The notes under the pieces were generated by a model. The model saw only the letters and a list, made by a program, of their open reading frames with translations. It was not told the DNA's origin and searched no databases. The position numbers and the translations under genes are program-made. A stretch of 64,000 nt of DNA from Lycium barbarum. Lineage: Eukaryota > Streptophyta > Magnoliopsida > Solanales > Solanaceae. Positions 11,041-22,050 of the stretch are shown here, one piece after another. Where the stretch lies: the NCBI RefSeq assembly GCF_019175385.1, contig NC_083341.1, positions 67,365,800 to 67,429,799 of the forward strand, given 5' to 3'. Position 1 is the stretch's first letter, and each line of letters starts with the position of its first letter.

Positions 11041-11640
11041 ATTGATGCGTTGCCGGACACCAAGCCTATTTCTATTCCTCCTTACCGAATGGCTCCGGCA
11101 GAATTAAAAGAATTAAAGGCACAGTTGAAAGATTTGCTTGAGAAAGGGTTTATTAGACCCAGTTCATCACCATGGGGAGCACCAGTGCTATCATGAGAAA
11201 GAAAGATGGTTCCCTACGAATGTGCATCGATTATAGGCAGTTGAATAAGGTGACGATAAAGAACAAATATCCTCTCCCAAGGATTGATGATTTGTTTGAT
11301 CAACTACATGGTGCCAAGTGGTTTTCCAAAATTGACTTGAGGTCAGGTTACCAACAGGTGAGAGTTAAAGAAGAAGATATTCCCAAGACAGCTTTCAGAA
11401 CGAGATATGGCCATTATGAGTTCCGGGTGATGTCGTTTGGGTCAACCAATGCTCCGGCAGTGTTCGTGAATTTGATGAATAACGTATTCAGGCCTCTCTT
11501 GGATCTATTCTTAATAGTATTCATTGACGATATTCGGGTATACTCTCGCACAGAATCAGAACATGCTGACTATTACGTATTGTTCTTGGCATTCCTCGAA
11601 CCCGAGAATTGTATGTAAAATTTTCAAACGAGTTTTGATT
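11041..11640 (+). pseudogene. reverse transcriptase of element A (frameshifted)
   Basis: It begins with the [11 protein letters not shown] linker, then [20 protein letters not shown] frameshift at about 11190 ends that frame at 11196, and the overlapping frame 11172-11618 carries the rest: [29 protein letters not shown] and the catalytic F-I-D-D. Another shift comes before the end of the thumb at about 11600. RT copies the element RNA inside the particle. The catalytic Asp pair is intact although the frame is broken. Confidence 0.85.
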
Positions 11641-12290
11641 GAATTCTGTGACATTTCTGGGCCATGTTATTTCAGATGATGGCATTCGAGTTGATACTCA
11701 GAAGATTGACGCTGTGAAGACTTGGCCAAGGCCTACGACGCCTACAGAGGTCCGTAGTTTTCTAGGATTGGCAGGGTACTATAGAAGGATTCTCTTCTAT
11801 TTCAGCCCCATTGACGAAGCTAACTCAAAAGTAAGTTAAATTTCAATAGAATGGTGCTTGTGAACACAGTTTCCAAGAGTTGAAGAACAGGTTAACTTCA
11901 GCCCCAGTCTTGACACTCCCAGAAGGGCCGGATGGTTACGTTGTATATTGTGATGCTTCCGGTGTTGGGTTAGGATGTGTGTTAATGCAGCACGGTAAAG
12001 TCATTGCTTATGCTTTGAGACAGCTGCAGAAACATGAAAATAACTACCCAACTCATGATCTCGAATTGGATGCAGTTATACATGCATTAACGATGTGGAG
12101 ACACTACTTGTATGGTGTGCATGTCGATATCTATACAGATCACAAGAGTCTTCAATACATTTTCAAACAGAAGGAGTTGAATTTGCGGCAGAGACGGTGG
12201 TTAGAATTATTGAAAGATTATGATGTTAGTATTTTATACCACCCGGAAAGGCAAATGTAGTAGCTGATGCGCTTAGCTGCCGATCAATGG
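11639..12290 (+). pseudogene. RNase H of element A (frameshifted)
   Basis: It starts with the conserved connection [11 protein letters not shown] and [11 protein letters not shown], is shifted near 11790-11880, then runs 11880-12260 with [17 protein letters not shown] and I-Y-T-D-H-K-S-L. These carry the expected acidic residues. A one-base loss at about 12248 breaks the [13 protein letters not shown] ending, whose D-A-L is in the next frame. RNase H degrades template RNA during reverse transcription. Confidence 0.8.
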
Positions 12291-13211
12291 GCAGCCTATA
12301 TGAAGTTTCTCCGAAAAAAAAGAATTGATTCATGAGCTCCACCAACTAGCTAATCTTGGAGTACGTGTAATTAATTTAGGTAGTGCAGGGACTGGTATTG
12401 ATGATCCCACAGTTTCGTCCCTGAATAAGGAAGTAAAAGTACGTCAATATGAAGATCCTCAGTTGAGCCATTATAGAGACACAATTAATGGTAAAGTGAA
12501 GTCTCCATTTGAAACTTCTACAGATGGAATTCTTAGATACCGAGGTAGGCTGTGTGTTCCGAACGTTGCAGAATTGCGCCGTCGAATTCTAGAAGAAGCT
12601 CATTACTCTCGGTATTTTATTCACCCAGGTGCAACAAAGATGTATCATGATCTCAAATTGATATATTGGTGGGATGGCATGAAGAGAGACATAGCAGAAT
12701 TTGTAGCTCAATGTCCAAGAGTCCAGCGAGTGAAAATCGAACATCAAAAGCCAGGAGGATTATTGCAAGCAATGGAAATCCCTACTTGGAAATGGGAAGT
12801 GATCAACATGGATTTTGTTATGGGGTTACCCCGTTCCCGAGGCAAGTATGATTCTATATGGGTGATTGTGGACAGATTGACGAAAGCAGCTCATTTTCTT
12901 CCAGTCAAAACCACATACTCGGCTGAAGATTATGCAAGGTTGTATCTTAAAGAAATTGGGCGACTCCATGGTATTCTAATATCCATTATCATGGATAGAG
13001 GAGTGCAATTTACAGCCAAGTTCTGCAAATCCTTCCAAGAAGGTCTAGGTACCCAATTAAGGCTTAGCACTGCATTTCATCCGCAGACTGATGGGCAAGC
13101 CGAACGTACCATTCAGTCCTTAGAAGATATGCTACGAGCATGTGTTCTAGATTTCGATTGTAGTTGGGATGACCACTTACCCCTTATTGAGTTTGCATAT
13201 AATAACAACTA
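12291..13211 (+). pseudogene. integrase of element A, first part
   Basis: A long open frame (12325 to the C insertion at 13212). The zinc finger has the two His (A-H-Y-S … I-H-P-G) but reads C-P-R-V-Q instead of C-X2-C, so one zinc ligand is lost. The catalytic triad is present: D in N-M-D-F-V-M-G-L-P, D in I-M-D-R-G-V-Q-F-T, and E in G-Q-A-E-R-T-I-Q. Integrase inserts the cDNA into the chromosome. The gene is split at Y-N-N-N-Y by element C and continues at 20519. Confidence 0.85.
13207..13211 (+). other. target-site duplication, left of C
   Basis: AACTA directly before the TGTTATACC start of C. The right copy is AGCTA at 20514-20518, one base different. Confidence 0.75.
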
Positions 13212-14970
13212 TGTTATACCCCGCATTTTCAGAGCCTGAGCGTGACACGTGCTCCCTCGAACATTGACAATCACGTTGATAGTATTATATTTCGTATTCT
13301 TGCACGTCGGTTATTCGTAAGCGGAGGTGGGGCCCACACATCGATATTTTTTTGGAATACGTGACAAGTTATATGAATCACATATGTGAAGTTAAACACA
13401 ACTCAAGAAGGACCCTTGAGCCAAATCAAAGTGGGAGCCCTCCAAACAAATATTTTTCAGTTACGTTTTTGGGTGATCTGACTTCGGGAGGCCATAACCC
13501 CATCAGTGTTTGGCAATTTGGAAAAACACAAAGAATGAAAGTTGTAGATAATTGAATTAGCTTTCCAACAATAGGTCGTGGGCCCTCACACGATGTCGGG
13601 ATCAAAAGTTATGGCCATTTTAAGAGATGACCCTAAGCTGCCAAAATGGCTCCGCGGGCCCCACATGAGGAGGTCGGTGAAACCGACCTAACAGGGGTAT
13701 AAATACCCCCATCAACCTCATTTTTTCAGCATAATAACATTCTCAAAGGTCCTAGAAAATTCTCCACACCTCCCCCAAACATTATAGTCCGATAAACTAA
13801 TAATTTAACAAAATTACGCCAAACTAGTCCGTGAAAGGTGATTATTATTGCTTCTACTTAAGCTTGGTGTTGGAAAGAGTTGATGTGGCTGAGTTTCTTC
13901 AAATATAAGGTATGTTATTCATCCCATCTCTTGTGTTGAGTTTATTTGAAGGTCTAGCAAGCCTTAAAAATGAAAATAGTTATGGAGAAAGGGTAATAAA
14001 GTGTTGTGTTGTAGTTGTTGTGTTTATGGGCTGTTTTGAACATGTTGTGGCCGTGTGGATGGACTGATTTATGAGTATAAAAAAAATGGTATCTAACATT
14101 GTTGGTGTGATGATGAGATTATACTCCTTGATTGGGATGGAAAGAAGTGTATATTGTTGTTGTATATGGAGAAAAACATCGTGTGGGATGTTTATGGAAT
14201 ATATTGGTATGAATAATGGTGTTGTTGATGTTGGTATTATTGTTGTTGTTGATTGGTTGCTGAATTGTAATTTTGCGCTAGGCATATAAACAGGGGAAAC
14301 AGAAACGTTTTTCAAAGGAAGTATTACTATGTATATATGTATATATGTGGATCGGGCTGCACGTTTCGCAGCACTCAGCATGCATGGTACCGCCAAAAGG
14401 CATTCATTGTACAGGTTACTCTTTTATCTTACGGTATGCCCTATATGTCCATTCTGTTATTACTTATACTTTACGTCCCTTACTATGTTACTATTCATGC
14501 CTTACATACTCAGTACATTGCTCGTACTGACCCCCTTTCTTCGGGGGCTGCGTTTCATGCCACGCAGGTGTATACAGATGAGTAGAGGACATTGCTAGAA
14601 GATGATCCAGCTGGATTGGCGAGCTCCATTTCCTTCTGGAGTGTTGCCAAGTCAGAGTATTTATGTTATGGTATCTTGATTGATGTTAGAGACTTTGCAG
14701 ACAGAGTCATGTATATAGGATGTCAGTCTTGTAAGTGGCCCTGCAAGCCAACGTACCATTATGCATTATGTTACAAATTCCATATGACTACAGATTTTAC
14801 TTGATTTGAGAACGACAAAAAGAATGATTTTGACAAGTTTCCATTATGCATTTCATTTCGTAACTTAAGAGTCCAGTGAGGTTATGAATATAACGAGAGT
14901 TATAGGGGTTTGCTCGGCTCTAAGTATGAGGTCGGGTGCCCATCATACCCTATCAAGATAGGGTGTGACA
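13212..14970 (+). repeat. 5' LTR of C, with 963-bp internal deletion
   Basis: It begins TGTTATACC and ends GGGTGTGACA. Relative to the 3' LTR it lacks the stretch matching 18880-19842; the junction is at about 14299 within GGGGAAACAGAAAC. The TATA box (13698-13705), donor-like ATAAG|GTATGT (GT at 13910-13911), CAGTAC/GTACTG stem (14511-14516, 14524-14529) and acceptor-like CGCAG|GT (AG at 14566-14567) are kept. The other stem-loops are lost. Confidence 0.9.
13698..13705 (+). promoter_or_regulatory. TATA box of 5' LTR C
   Basis: TATAAATA inside the near-palindrome GGGGTATAAATACCCC. It is 212 bp before the donor-like GT at 13910. Confidence 0.65.
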
Positions 14971-14973
14971 AAG

Positions 14974-14985
14974 TGGTATCAGAGC
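14974..14985 (+). other. primer binding site of C
   Basis: TGGTATCAGAGC, three bases after the 5' LTR, as in A and B. Confidence 0.9.
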
Positions 14986-17235
14986 AGTTCGTCCTAGGGG
15001 TTATCTGCAAAGTCGTGTCCAGTAGAGCCCTGTTTATGCGTGTGAAGTCGGCCCTACTTATAAACAGGAGGCTATAGGGCATCTAGGAATCATTGACCTT
15101 CTTTATGTCTTAGATCGTGCGATAGAGCCAAGTCGTAGGAAATGAGATCCCTTATACTAACCTTTGACTTCAGCAGACGCCCAGTATCGACGGGAGAAGG
15201 TGAGTGATGATATGGGAAGTCACAGAGGTAAGTTCTGATATTTTTGTTCTTTTACCTGAAATTGGGAGCCCTGGGTGGCTGGAATATGTCGTATATATAT
15301 ATATGCCCTGTGAGGCATTGCTGGTAATTGCTGCATGCAGGTTTTGGATAGTAAGAATTGTAAAGGAGACTCTGCCATAATTTTTCAAAATTAGGTCATT
15401 TAGTTAGGTACACCTAACAGGATGAAGCGTGGAAATGAAATATCGTAAATAGAAAATAAGTGGGATGCGTTGTTTTAGAGGAGTTATGGACTTGGCATGG
15501 CATGAAGAATAATTGCGAGAAAGACGATTAGCAGTCCGAAGGATTAAAATGGGTTACATTCGAGGTTTAGTAGGAACAAGGTCTATTGGGGGATTCAGGG
15601 AAAGTCGACAAACGAGTTCTGCTGTAGATTATTATATAAGAGTGGCGAGCGGAAATCCAAAGAGGCTGGTAACCGAGTATTTACAAGTAACGGTGACCAA
15701 GGTGTTTTCGCCACGAATGGGAATTCGGAAATCTAGGATGAAAGGTAGTCATACACATAGGTGAAAGGTGAATATTGGGGATTGAAAAGGCTAAAATAGT
15801 AATTGTTAAAGGAGGGAGATGTGTTATGAGAATGTTTTAGAATCTGTTAAGACTTCAACTTGCTCCAGATCATGTGATGAAGGTCATGCGGAGAGGTGGA
15901 TGCGATTATATCAGCATTAATGCACCGGATTTCATCGGAGTTTCAAGGTTAAGCGTGCTAAGGTGAGAGAAATTTTAGGATGGGTGACCCCCCTGGGCAG
16001 TGTACTAAAAGTTATATAGGTTTAGACATAAGAGAAAAATGAGAAGCTAGAGTAGCCTAGGGGAAATTAGAGTATACGGAATGGTTGGAAACCTTAAGAG
16101 GTCGCGTAGGACGAGGCGGGCTAGACCGGTGAAGAGAATGCATATGATATCCCATATGTGATTGTATCAACAGGTATGGGTACCCCAGAAACCGGCGTAG
16201 TAGTATATTGAAGGCATTGATCGAACAGGGTGATAAAGTTCAAGTGAAAAAAGAACGTTACAAGGTAAGCTGATGTTATCATCATCACAGGCGAGAACTG
16301 CGCAGTACCTAAGTATGCAGCGATGTGTTCTAAAGGGTAATGAAGAGAGCAAGAAAAGGCTACAAGCTAAGTTCACAAAGGATAATGGAGAGGATGACAA
16401 AATTCAAAGGATATTTCGGATGATAACAACTATTATAACGAAAGTACTAACGATTGGTAGTCTGGAAATTTTGAAGGAAAGAAAGAACGCTGCTCCCATG
16501 AATGGAAATAAAAGAGTTCATCGAATATAAAAGGTTCATGGACCATTAACTATATTGAACATGAGAGTATACGCTATGGAATTTTATGAACCATCAACGT
16601 GAAGCTATGCCCACTTACAATTATAATTGTAAGCAGTCCACACCAGAGAGCCAACAAGGAATAACGATTGACGAAACGATCGCCAATACAAAGAAATCAA
16701 AGACAAGTATATTGGTGTCGAGAAATGTGAGGGATGGAAGTAAAGGAAAAGTTGTAGCAAGAGCTCAAAGATGTTGCAAGCTAAGAAATTAATTGAACTC
16801 GGACTGCGAAGGATAATAAATGGCAAAGAAATATTACGTATATACGTTTTTGGATATTGATATAACTGGACTTGGAAAGGATAGTGACAAAGACGTAAAG
16901 GAACAGGGAGTCGATGCAGTGTACGTCTAAGGTCAACAGGTATAAAAAGGGTAGCCCGAGATGGTACCGAAGAGATAAACACAAAGAGTACACTGTATAT
17001 AAGCAAGGTAATTTCCCACTAGCAAGGAAACGAGGAGCGAGAAAAAGAGAATACTTAAAGATCGATGAATGGTTATTGCATGGTAAGCAAGACAATAATA
17101 CTGTAGACAAAATGAGAGCGAGGTGCTAGTTAATTTCCAATCAGGTACAGGAGGACAAAGAGGTGGAAGAAACTGACTGGAAACAATGAAAGAGTTAAGA
17201 AAGGATGTTACGCTTTGGAAAATTTCGCGTTGTCA
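14986..17235 (+). other. non-coding interior of C
   Basis: The first 170 bp match the leader of the coding relatives. From about 15170 the sequence is purine-rich and matches no domain I recognise. Short reading frames (for example 15513-15764, 16273-16530 and 16586-16792 on plus, 16605-17006 on minus) show no motif. I see no gag, protease, RT or RNase H. It may be heavily decayed coding sequence or a captured sequence. Confidence 0.6.
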
Positions 17236-17646
17236 AGACTGTGGATGGCTTAGTATGAGCTCAAGGGAATGCTCAGTCCAAGGTATATTGGACCTTATCA
17301 AATTGTCCGTAAGGTTGGCAAAGTCGCCTATGAATTAGAGTCACCATCTGATTTAGACGCAGTGCATCCAGTCTTCCACGTGTCTATGCTTCGTAAATAC
17401 ATTGGGGACCCTTCCAGAGTGTTTCCCCTAAGTGATATCCAGATGACAGAGGAGCTATCCTACGAGGAACAGCCTGTGGCCATATTGGATCGTCAGGTGA
17501 GAAGGTTACGTACCAAAAACGCGACTTCTATTAAAGTATTGTGATGAAACAATAACAGAGAGAAGATGACCTACGAAGCCGAGGACGAGGTGAAGAAGAA
17601 GCATCCTTATTTATTTCCTATGTCTACAGGTACTCTAAATTTCTAA
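17236..17646 (+). pseudogene. integrase C-terminus and chromodomain remnant of C
   Basis: The frame 17269-17544 reads L-S-P-R-Y-I-G-P-Y-Q-I-V-R-K-V-G, V-H-P-V-F-H-V-S-M-L-R-K-Y and V-A-I-L-D-R-Q-V-R-R-L, the C-terminal integrase region. A TGA sits where relatives have the chromodomain Trp (V-L-W-R-N). The frame continues E-K-M-T-Y-E-A-E-D-E-V-K-K-K-H-P-Y-L-F to a stop at 17644. The chromodomain of chromoviruses is thought to steer integration to heterochromatin. This is the only pol sequence in C. It differs from A and B, so C was not simply derived from its host. Confidence 0.8.
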
Positions 17647-17756
17647 AGCGGATATGTTAATTCATGAATGAACTGCAGGTCATAGCTATAAAATAGATCC
17701 CCCCGAAGTGTTATAAGACCCTGTGAGACTAGTTCAACATTCGAGGACGAATGTAC

Positions 17757-17779
17757 TAAAGGGGGGGGGGGGGGGAGGA
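17757..17779 (+). other. polypurine tract of C
   Basis: AAA plus 15 G plus AGGA, ending at the 3' LTR. It is preceded by a stem-loop ACATTCG/CGAATGT (17737-17743, 17748-17754). The tract primes plus-strand DNA synthesis. Confidence 0.85.
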
Positions 17780-20513
17780 TGTTATACCCCATATTTTCAG
17801 AGCCTGAGCGTGACAGGTGCACCCTCAAACATTGACAATCACGTTGATAGTATTATATTTCGTATTCTTGCACGTCGGTTATTCGTAAGCGGAGGTGGGG
17901 CCCACACATCGATATTTTTTTGGAACACGTGACAAGTTATATGAATCACATATGTGAAGTTAAACACAACTCAAGAAGGACCCTTGAGCCAAATCAAAGT
18001 GGGAGCCCTCCAAACAAATATTTTTAAGTTACGTTTTTGGGTGATCTGACTTCGGGAGGCCATAACCCCATCCGTGTTTGGCAATTTGGAAAAACACAGA
18101 AGAATAAAAGCTGTAGATAATTGAATTAGCTTTCCAACCATAGGTCGTGGGCCCTCACACGATGTCGGGATCAAAAGTTATGGCCATTTTAAGAGCAAGA
18201 CCCTAAGCTGCCAAAATGGGCCAAAATGGCTCCGCGGGCCCCACATGAGGAGGTCGGTGAAACCGACCTAACAGGGGTATAAATACCCCCATCAACCTCA
18301 TTTTTTCAGCATAATAACATTCTCAAAGGTCCTAGAAAATTCTCCATACCTCCCCCAAACATTATAGTCCGATAAACCAAGAATTTAACAAAATTACGCC
18401 AAACTAGTTTGTGAAAGGTGATTATTATTGCTTCTACTTAAGCTTGGTGTTGGAAAGAGTTGATGTGGCTGAGTTTCTTCAAATATAAGGTATGTTATTC
18501 ATCCCATCTCTTGTGTTGAGTTTATTTGAAGGTCTAGCAAGCTTTAAAAATGAAAATAGTTATGGTGGAAGGGTCATAAAGTGTTGTGTTGTAGTTGTTG
18601 TGTTTATGGGCTGTTTTGAACATGTTGTGGCCGTGTGGATGGACTGATTTATGAGTATAAAAAAAATGGTATCTAACATTGTTGGTGTGATGATGAGATT
18701 ATACTCCTTGATTGGGATGGAAAGAAGTGTATATTGTTGTTGTATATGGAGAAAAACATCGTGTAAGATGTTTATGGAATATATTGGTATGAATAATGGT
18801 GTTGTTGATGTTGGTATTATTGTTGTTGTTGATTGGTTGCTGAATTGTAATTTTGGGCTAGGCATATAAACAGGGGAAATGCTGCCGAAATTTTGGCAGA
18901 TTATAAATGAATTTATTCGAAGGACTAAGATAAGCATATAACGATGAGTCTAATGATTGAGTAAATCCTCTTGAATGTAGACTAGCGAGCTTGGAAAAAT
19001 AAGCATAGCTAATAGGAGGTGGAACAGGTATGTTAAGGCTCGTCCCTTTCTTTCAAAGGCATGATTCCTATGATTACAATTCCATAAATGTTTCCATAGC
19101 CTCCTTATTTCCAAAAGTAGATGTGTATGATTCCAAGGCATGATTTCTTTTCCCGATAACCGTAAATGTTTTCCAAAGTGTCCGTACTTTTCCAAATAGA
19201 GGTTTATGACTCCGTAAGCCTTTATGACAACAACGATGGATATGTTTTACAATGACAACGATGATGTCAAGGATGAGAATATTTCTATGATGAATATGAT
19301 GAGAATGATTTCATGTTTAAAGGTTCCAAGTTTACGATTTCAAAGAAGGTATAAGAATGTTGAGCTATCTCTTGATTTCCCAATTTTATTCACGGATGAC
19401 GACTATTTTTAAAGATTCTAAAGTATATGATTTGACGCCTTATGAGATTTGTGATCTTATTCTACGTTCTCTTAATGTTATCCTTCGTTGATAGTCTCTC
19501 CTTATAATAATTGTTCCTTCAAGGTGAGACAAGGCCACGATGACTATTCCATAATATATAATCGGAGGTTACCGACCTTACGTCATTCCGATAGATACAT
19601 GACTTTCTTTGGGCTCTCCTGCATGCTGCTATATGATATATGTATATGTATATGTATATGGGGAAGATGGGAAAAAGGGTCAGAGCGCTATAGACGCTGG
19701 GATATGCACACGATACATGTATCTGTATATGACATGATATCATCCCGGACGCGGGATGCCCGGACGCGGGATATATGTGGCTAAATGGATCGGAGCCGAC
19801 GCCTCGGCAATATGATATGTTCTATTTTCTATATATATGAAACAGAAACATTTTTCAAAGGAAGTATTACTATGTATATATGTATATATGTGGATCGGGC
19901 TGCACGTTTCGCAGCACTCAGCATGCATGGTACCGCCAAAAGGCATTCATTGTACAGGTTACTATTTTATCTTACGGTATGCCCTATATGTCCATTCTGT
20001 TATTACTCATACTTTACATCCCTTACTATGTTACTATTCATGCCTTACATACTCAGTACATTGCTCGTACTGAACCTCTTTCTTCGGGGGCTGCGTTTCA
20101 TGCCACGCAGGTGTATACAGATGAGTAGAGGACATTGCTAGAAGATGATCCAGCTGGATTGGCGAGCTCCATTTCCTTCTGGAGTGTTGCCGAGTCAGAG
20201 TATTCATGTTTTGGTATCTTGATTGATGTTAGAGACTTTGCAGACAGAGTCATGTGTATAAGATGTCAGTCTTGTAAGCGGCCCTGCAAGCCGACGTACC
20301 ATTATGCATTATGTTACAAATTCCATATGACTACAGATTTTACTTGATTTGAGAACGACAAAAAGAATGATTTTGACAAGTTTCCATTATGCATTTCATA
20401 TCGTAACTTAAGAGTCCAGTGAGGTTATGAACATAAAGAGATTTATAGGGGTTCGCTCGGCTCTGAGTATGGGGTCGGGTGCCCATCATACCCTATCAAG
20501 ATAGGGTGTGACA
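17780..20513 (+). repeat. 3' LTR of C (full length)
   Basis: 2,734 bp, TGTTATACC to GTGTGACA. Includes TATA (18278-18285), donor-like ATAAG|GTATGT (GT at 18490-18491), an ATCGGAG/TTCCGAT stem with one arm altered, CAGTAC/GTACTG (20054-20059, 20067-20072) and acceptor-like CGCAG|GT (AG at 20109-20110). This is the reference for the deletion in the 5' LTR. Confidence 0.9.
18278..18285 (+). promoter_or_regulatory. TATA box of 3' LTR C
   Basis: TATAAATA in the same near-palindromic setting as at 13698. Confidence 0.65.
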
Positions 20514-20518
20514 AGCTA
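20514..20518 (+). other. target-site duplication, right of C
   Basis: AGCTA, partner of AACTA at 13207-13211. The A integrase reading resumes right after it. Confidence 0.75.
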
Positions 20519-21191
20519 CCATTCCAGTATTCAAATGGCTCCGTATGAAGCTCTATATTGAAGGATGTGCAGGTCTCCAATGGGATGGTTTGAGATAGGA
20601 GAAGTACAGCTAATAGGCTCCGAGTTGATTTAGCAAGCAGTAGAAAAAGTCAAGGTGATCTGAGATCGATTGTTGATAGCCCAAAGTCGCCAAAAATCTT
20701 ATGCGGACAACCGCCGGCGAGACCTAGAATTTCAAGTTGATGATTGGGTATTCTTAAAGGTGTCACCAATGAAAGGTGTGATGAGATTTGGTAAGAAAGG
20801 AAAGTTAAGTCCTCGATACATTAGACCCTATAAGATTATCCGCAAAGTGGGTCAAGGAGCTTATGAATTGGACTTACCTCCAGAACTTGAATCAGTCAAT
20901 TCAGTTTTCCATGTCTCAATGCTCCGCAAGTGTGTTGGAGATCCTAAGAGAATTGTACCAATAGATGATGTTCAAGTGACAGAAGGCCTAGCATATGAAG
21001 AAGTGCCCATTGCCATAGTAGACAGGCAAGTACGAAGACTTAAAAATAAGGAAGTAGCCACAGTTAAGGTCATATGGCGGAATGACAACCGAGAGGAAAT
21101 GACTTGAGAAGCGAAAGAGAGTATGAAGTCCAAATACCCGCATTTATTTCAGCTCCCAAAAGAGATTCACGATGAAATACAAAGATTATGA
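20519..21191 (+). pseudogene. integrase C-terminus and chromodomain of A
   Basis: Continues the integrase interrupted at 13211 (Y-N-N-N-Y then H-S-S-I-Q). Three stops occur before 20670 (after A-L-Y, after S-E-L-I, after V-K-V-I). The frame then runs 20670-21104 with Q-K-S-Y-A-D-N-R-R-R-D-L-E-F, K-V-S-P-M-K-G-V-M-R-F-G-K-K-G-K-L-S-P-R-Y and V-F-H-V-S-M-L-R-K. The chromodomain-like tail is V-I-W-R-N-D-N-R-E-E-M-T, then TGA in place of Trp, then E-A-K-E-S-M-K-S-K-Y-P-H-L-F to a final stop at 21189-21191. Confidence 0.85.
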
Positions 21192-21351
21192 TGTATGAAT
21201 GTTTCTTTTATGCATATGGGTCGTGTGTGGCCCTGTGAGGCAATCTTATTGTGGGTTGTTGTGACAGGATGGTAGTTCCATATTATAGGAGAAACTATGG
21301 CGAAAGTTTCGTAGAATTCCCGAGTGCTTAACATTCGAGGACGAATGTTCC

Positions 21352-21367
21352 AAAAAGGGGGGGAGAA
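21352..21367 (+). other. polypurine tract of A
   Basis: A-run then G-run then AGAA, directly before TGTTACACC at 21368. It follows the stem-loop AACATTCG/CGAATGTT (21330-21337, 21342-21349) with loop AGGA. Confidence 0.85.
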
Positions 21368-21710
21368 TGTTACACCCCGGAAAAATTTTCGTTAACGTAC
21401 AGTGAGTAGACTAACGAAGGGCACGATGTATATGATGTTTTAATAAGCAAGAAATGAAATTTAATGATTCTAAATGAGATTTCAAAGACATGGGAGGTGG
21501 CAGACGAGAGTTGTTAAGGAAAGCAAGATATATGTCGTGTACCGGGCAGAATTTATGAGTGTCAAATCAATGATGGCTTAATCATATTTTAGAGAAGAGT
21601 TATAATATCCCTTAGATGATTAACGAGGTGTGAAACAAGTATCTAGAAGGTTCCATAAGGATTTGAGATCAAATGAAGTGACGAGAACAAAATCATAAAC
21701 GAGATGGATT

Positions 21711-22050
21711 ATACGACCAATTATACGGTCCGCAAAATATTATACGGTCCGTATAATGGTCCGCAGGATTGTCACAATGAAGGTCACTCACTGATGGGAT
21801 TATACGGTCACTTATACGGACCGTATAAAATTATACAGACCATATAATGTGCCGTATAAAGGTCATAGAATGAGTTGTTGAAGGGGGTGATTTCACGGTC
21901 ACTTATACGGACCGTATAAAATTATACGGGCCGTATAATGTGCCGTATAATTGACATAGAAAGGGATGGTCACTGAAGAAATTTCACGGTCACTTATACG
22001 AACCGTATAAAGTTATACAGACCGTATAAGTGTCCGTATAATGATGTCGG
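21711..22050 (+). repeat. U3 palindrome array of A
   Basis: About 2.7 copies of a 91-bp unit starting at 21804, 21895 and 21986, plus a diverged part from 21711. Each unit has several palindromes of the form TATACGGNCCGTATA. Similar arrays with other flanks lie in the U3 of B, D, E and G. The position just upstream of the RNA start suggests protein binding or enhancer function (inference). Confidence 0.8.

Larger units (their letters stand above)
13212..20513 (+). mobile_element. non-autonomous LTR retrotransposon C nested in A
   Basis: 7.3 kb, same orientation as its host, bounded by TG…CA and AACTA/AGCTA. LTRs are at 13212-14970 and 17780-20513, primer site at 14974-14985, polypurine tract at 17757-17779. 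The 2.8-kb interior has no gag, protease, RT or RNase H; only the end of integrase with chromodomain remains (17236-17646). It therefore belongs to the large non-autonomous class (LARD-like) and needed proteins from a relative. The two LTRs are very similar apart from one large deletion, so the insertion is younger than A. Confidence 0.9.

Noticed and set aside
14071..14289. 72-codon frame found in both LTRs of C
   Set aside because: It is duplicated only because the LTRs are, is rich in GTTGTTGTT repeats, and has no domain.
16605..17110. Minus-strand frames inside element C
   Set aside because: They have biased composition, no motif, and lie opposite purine-rich sequence; probably chance.
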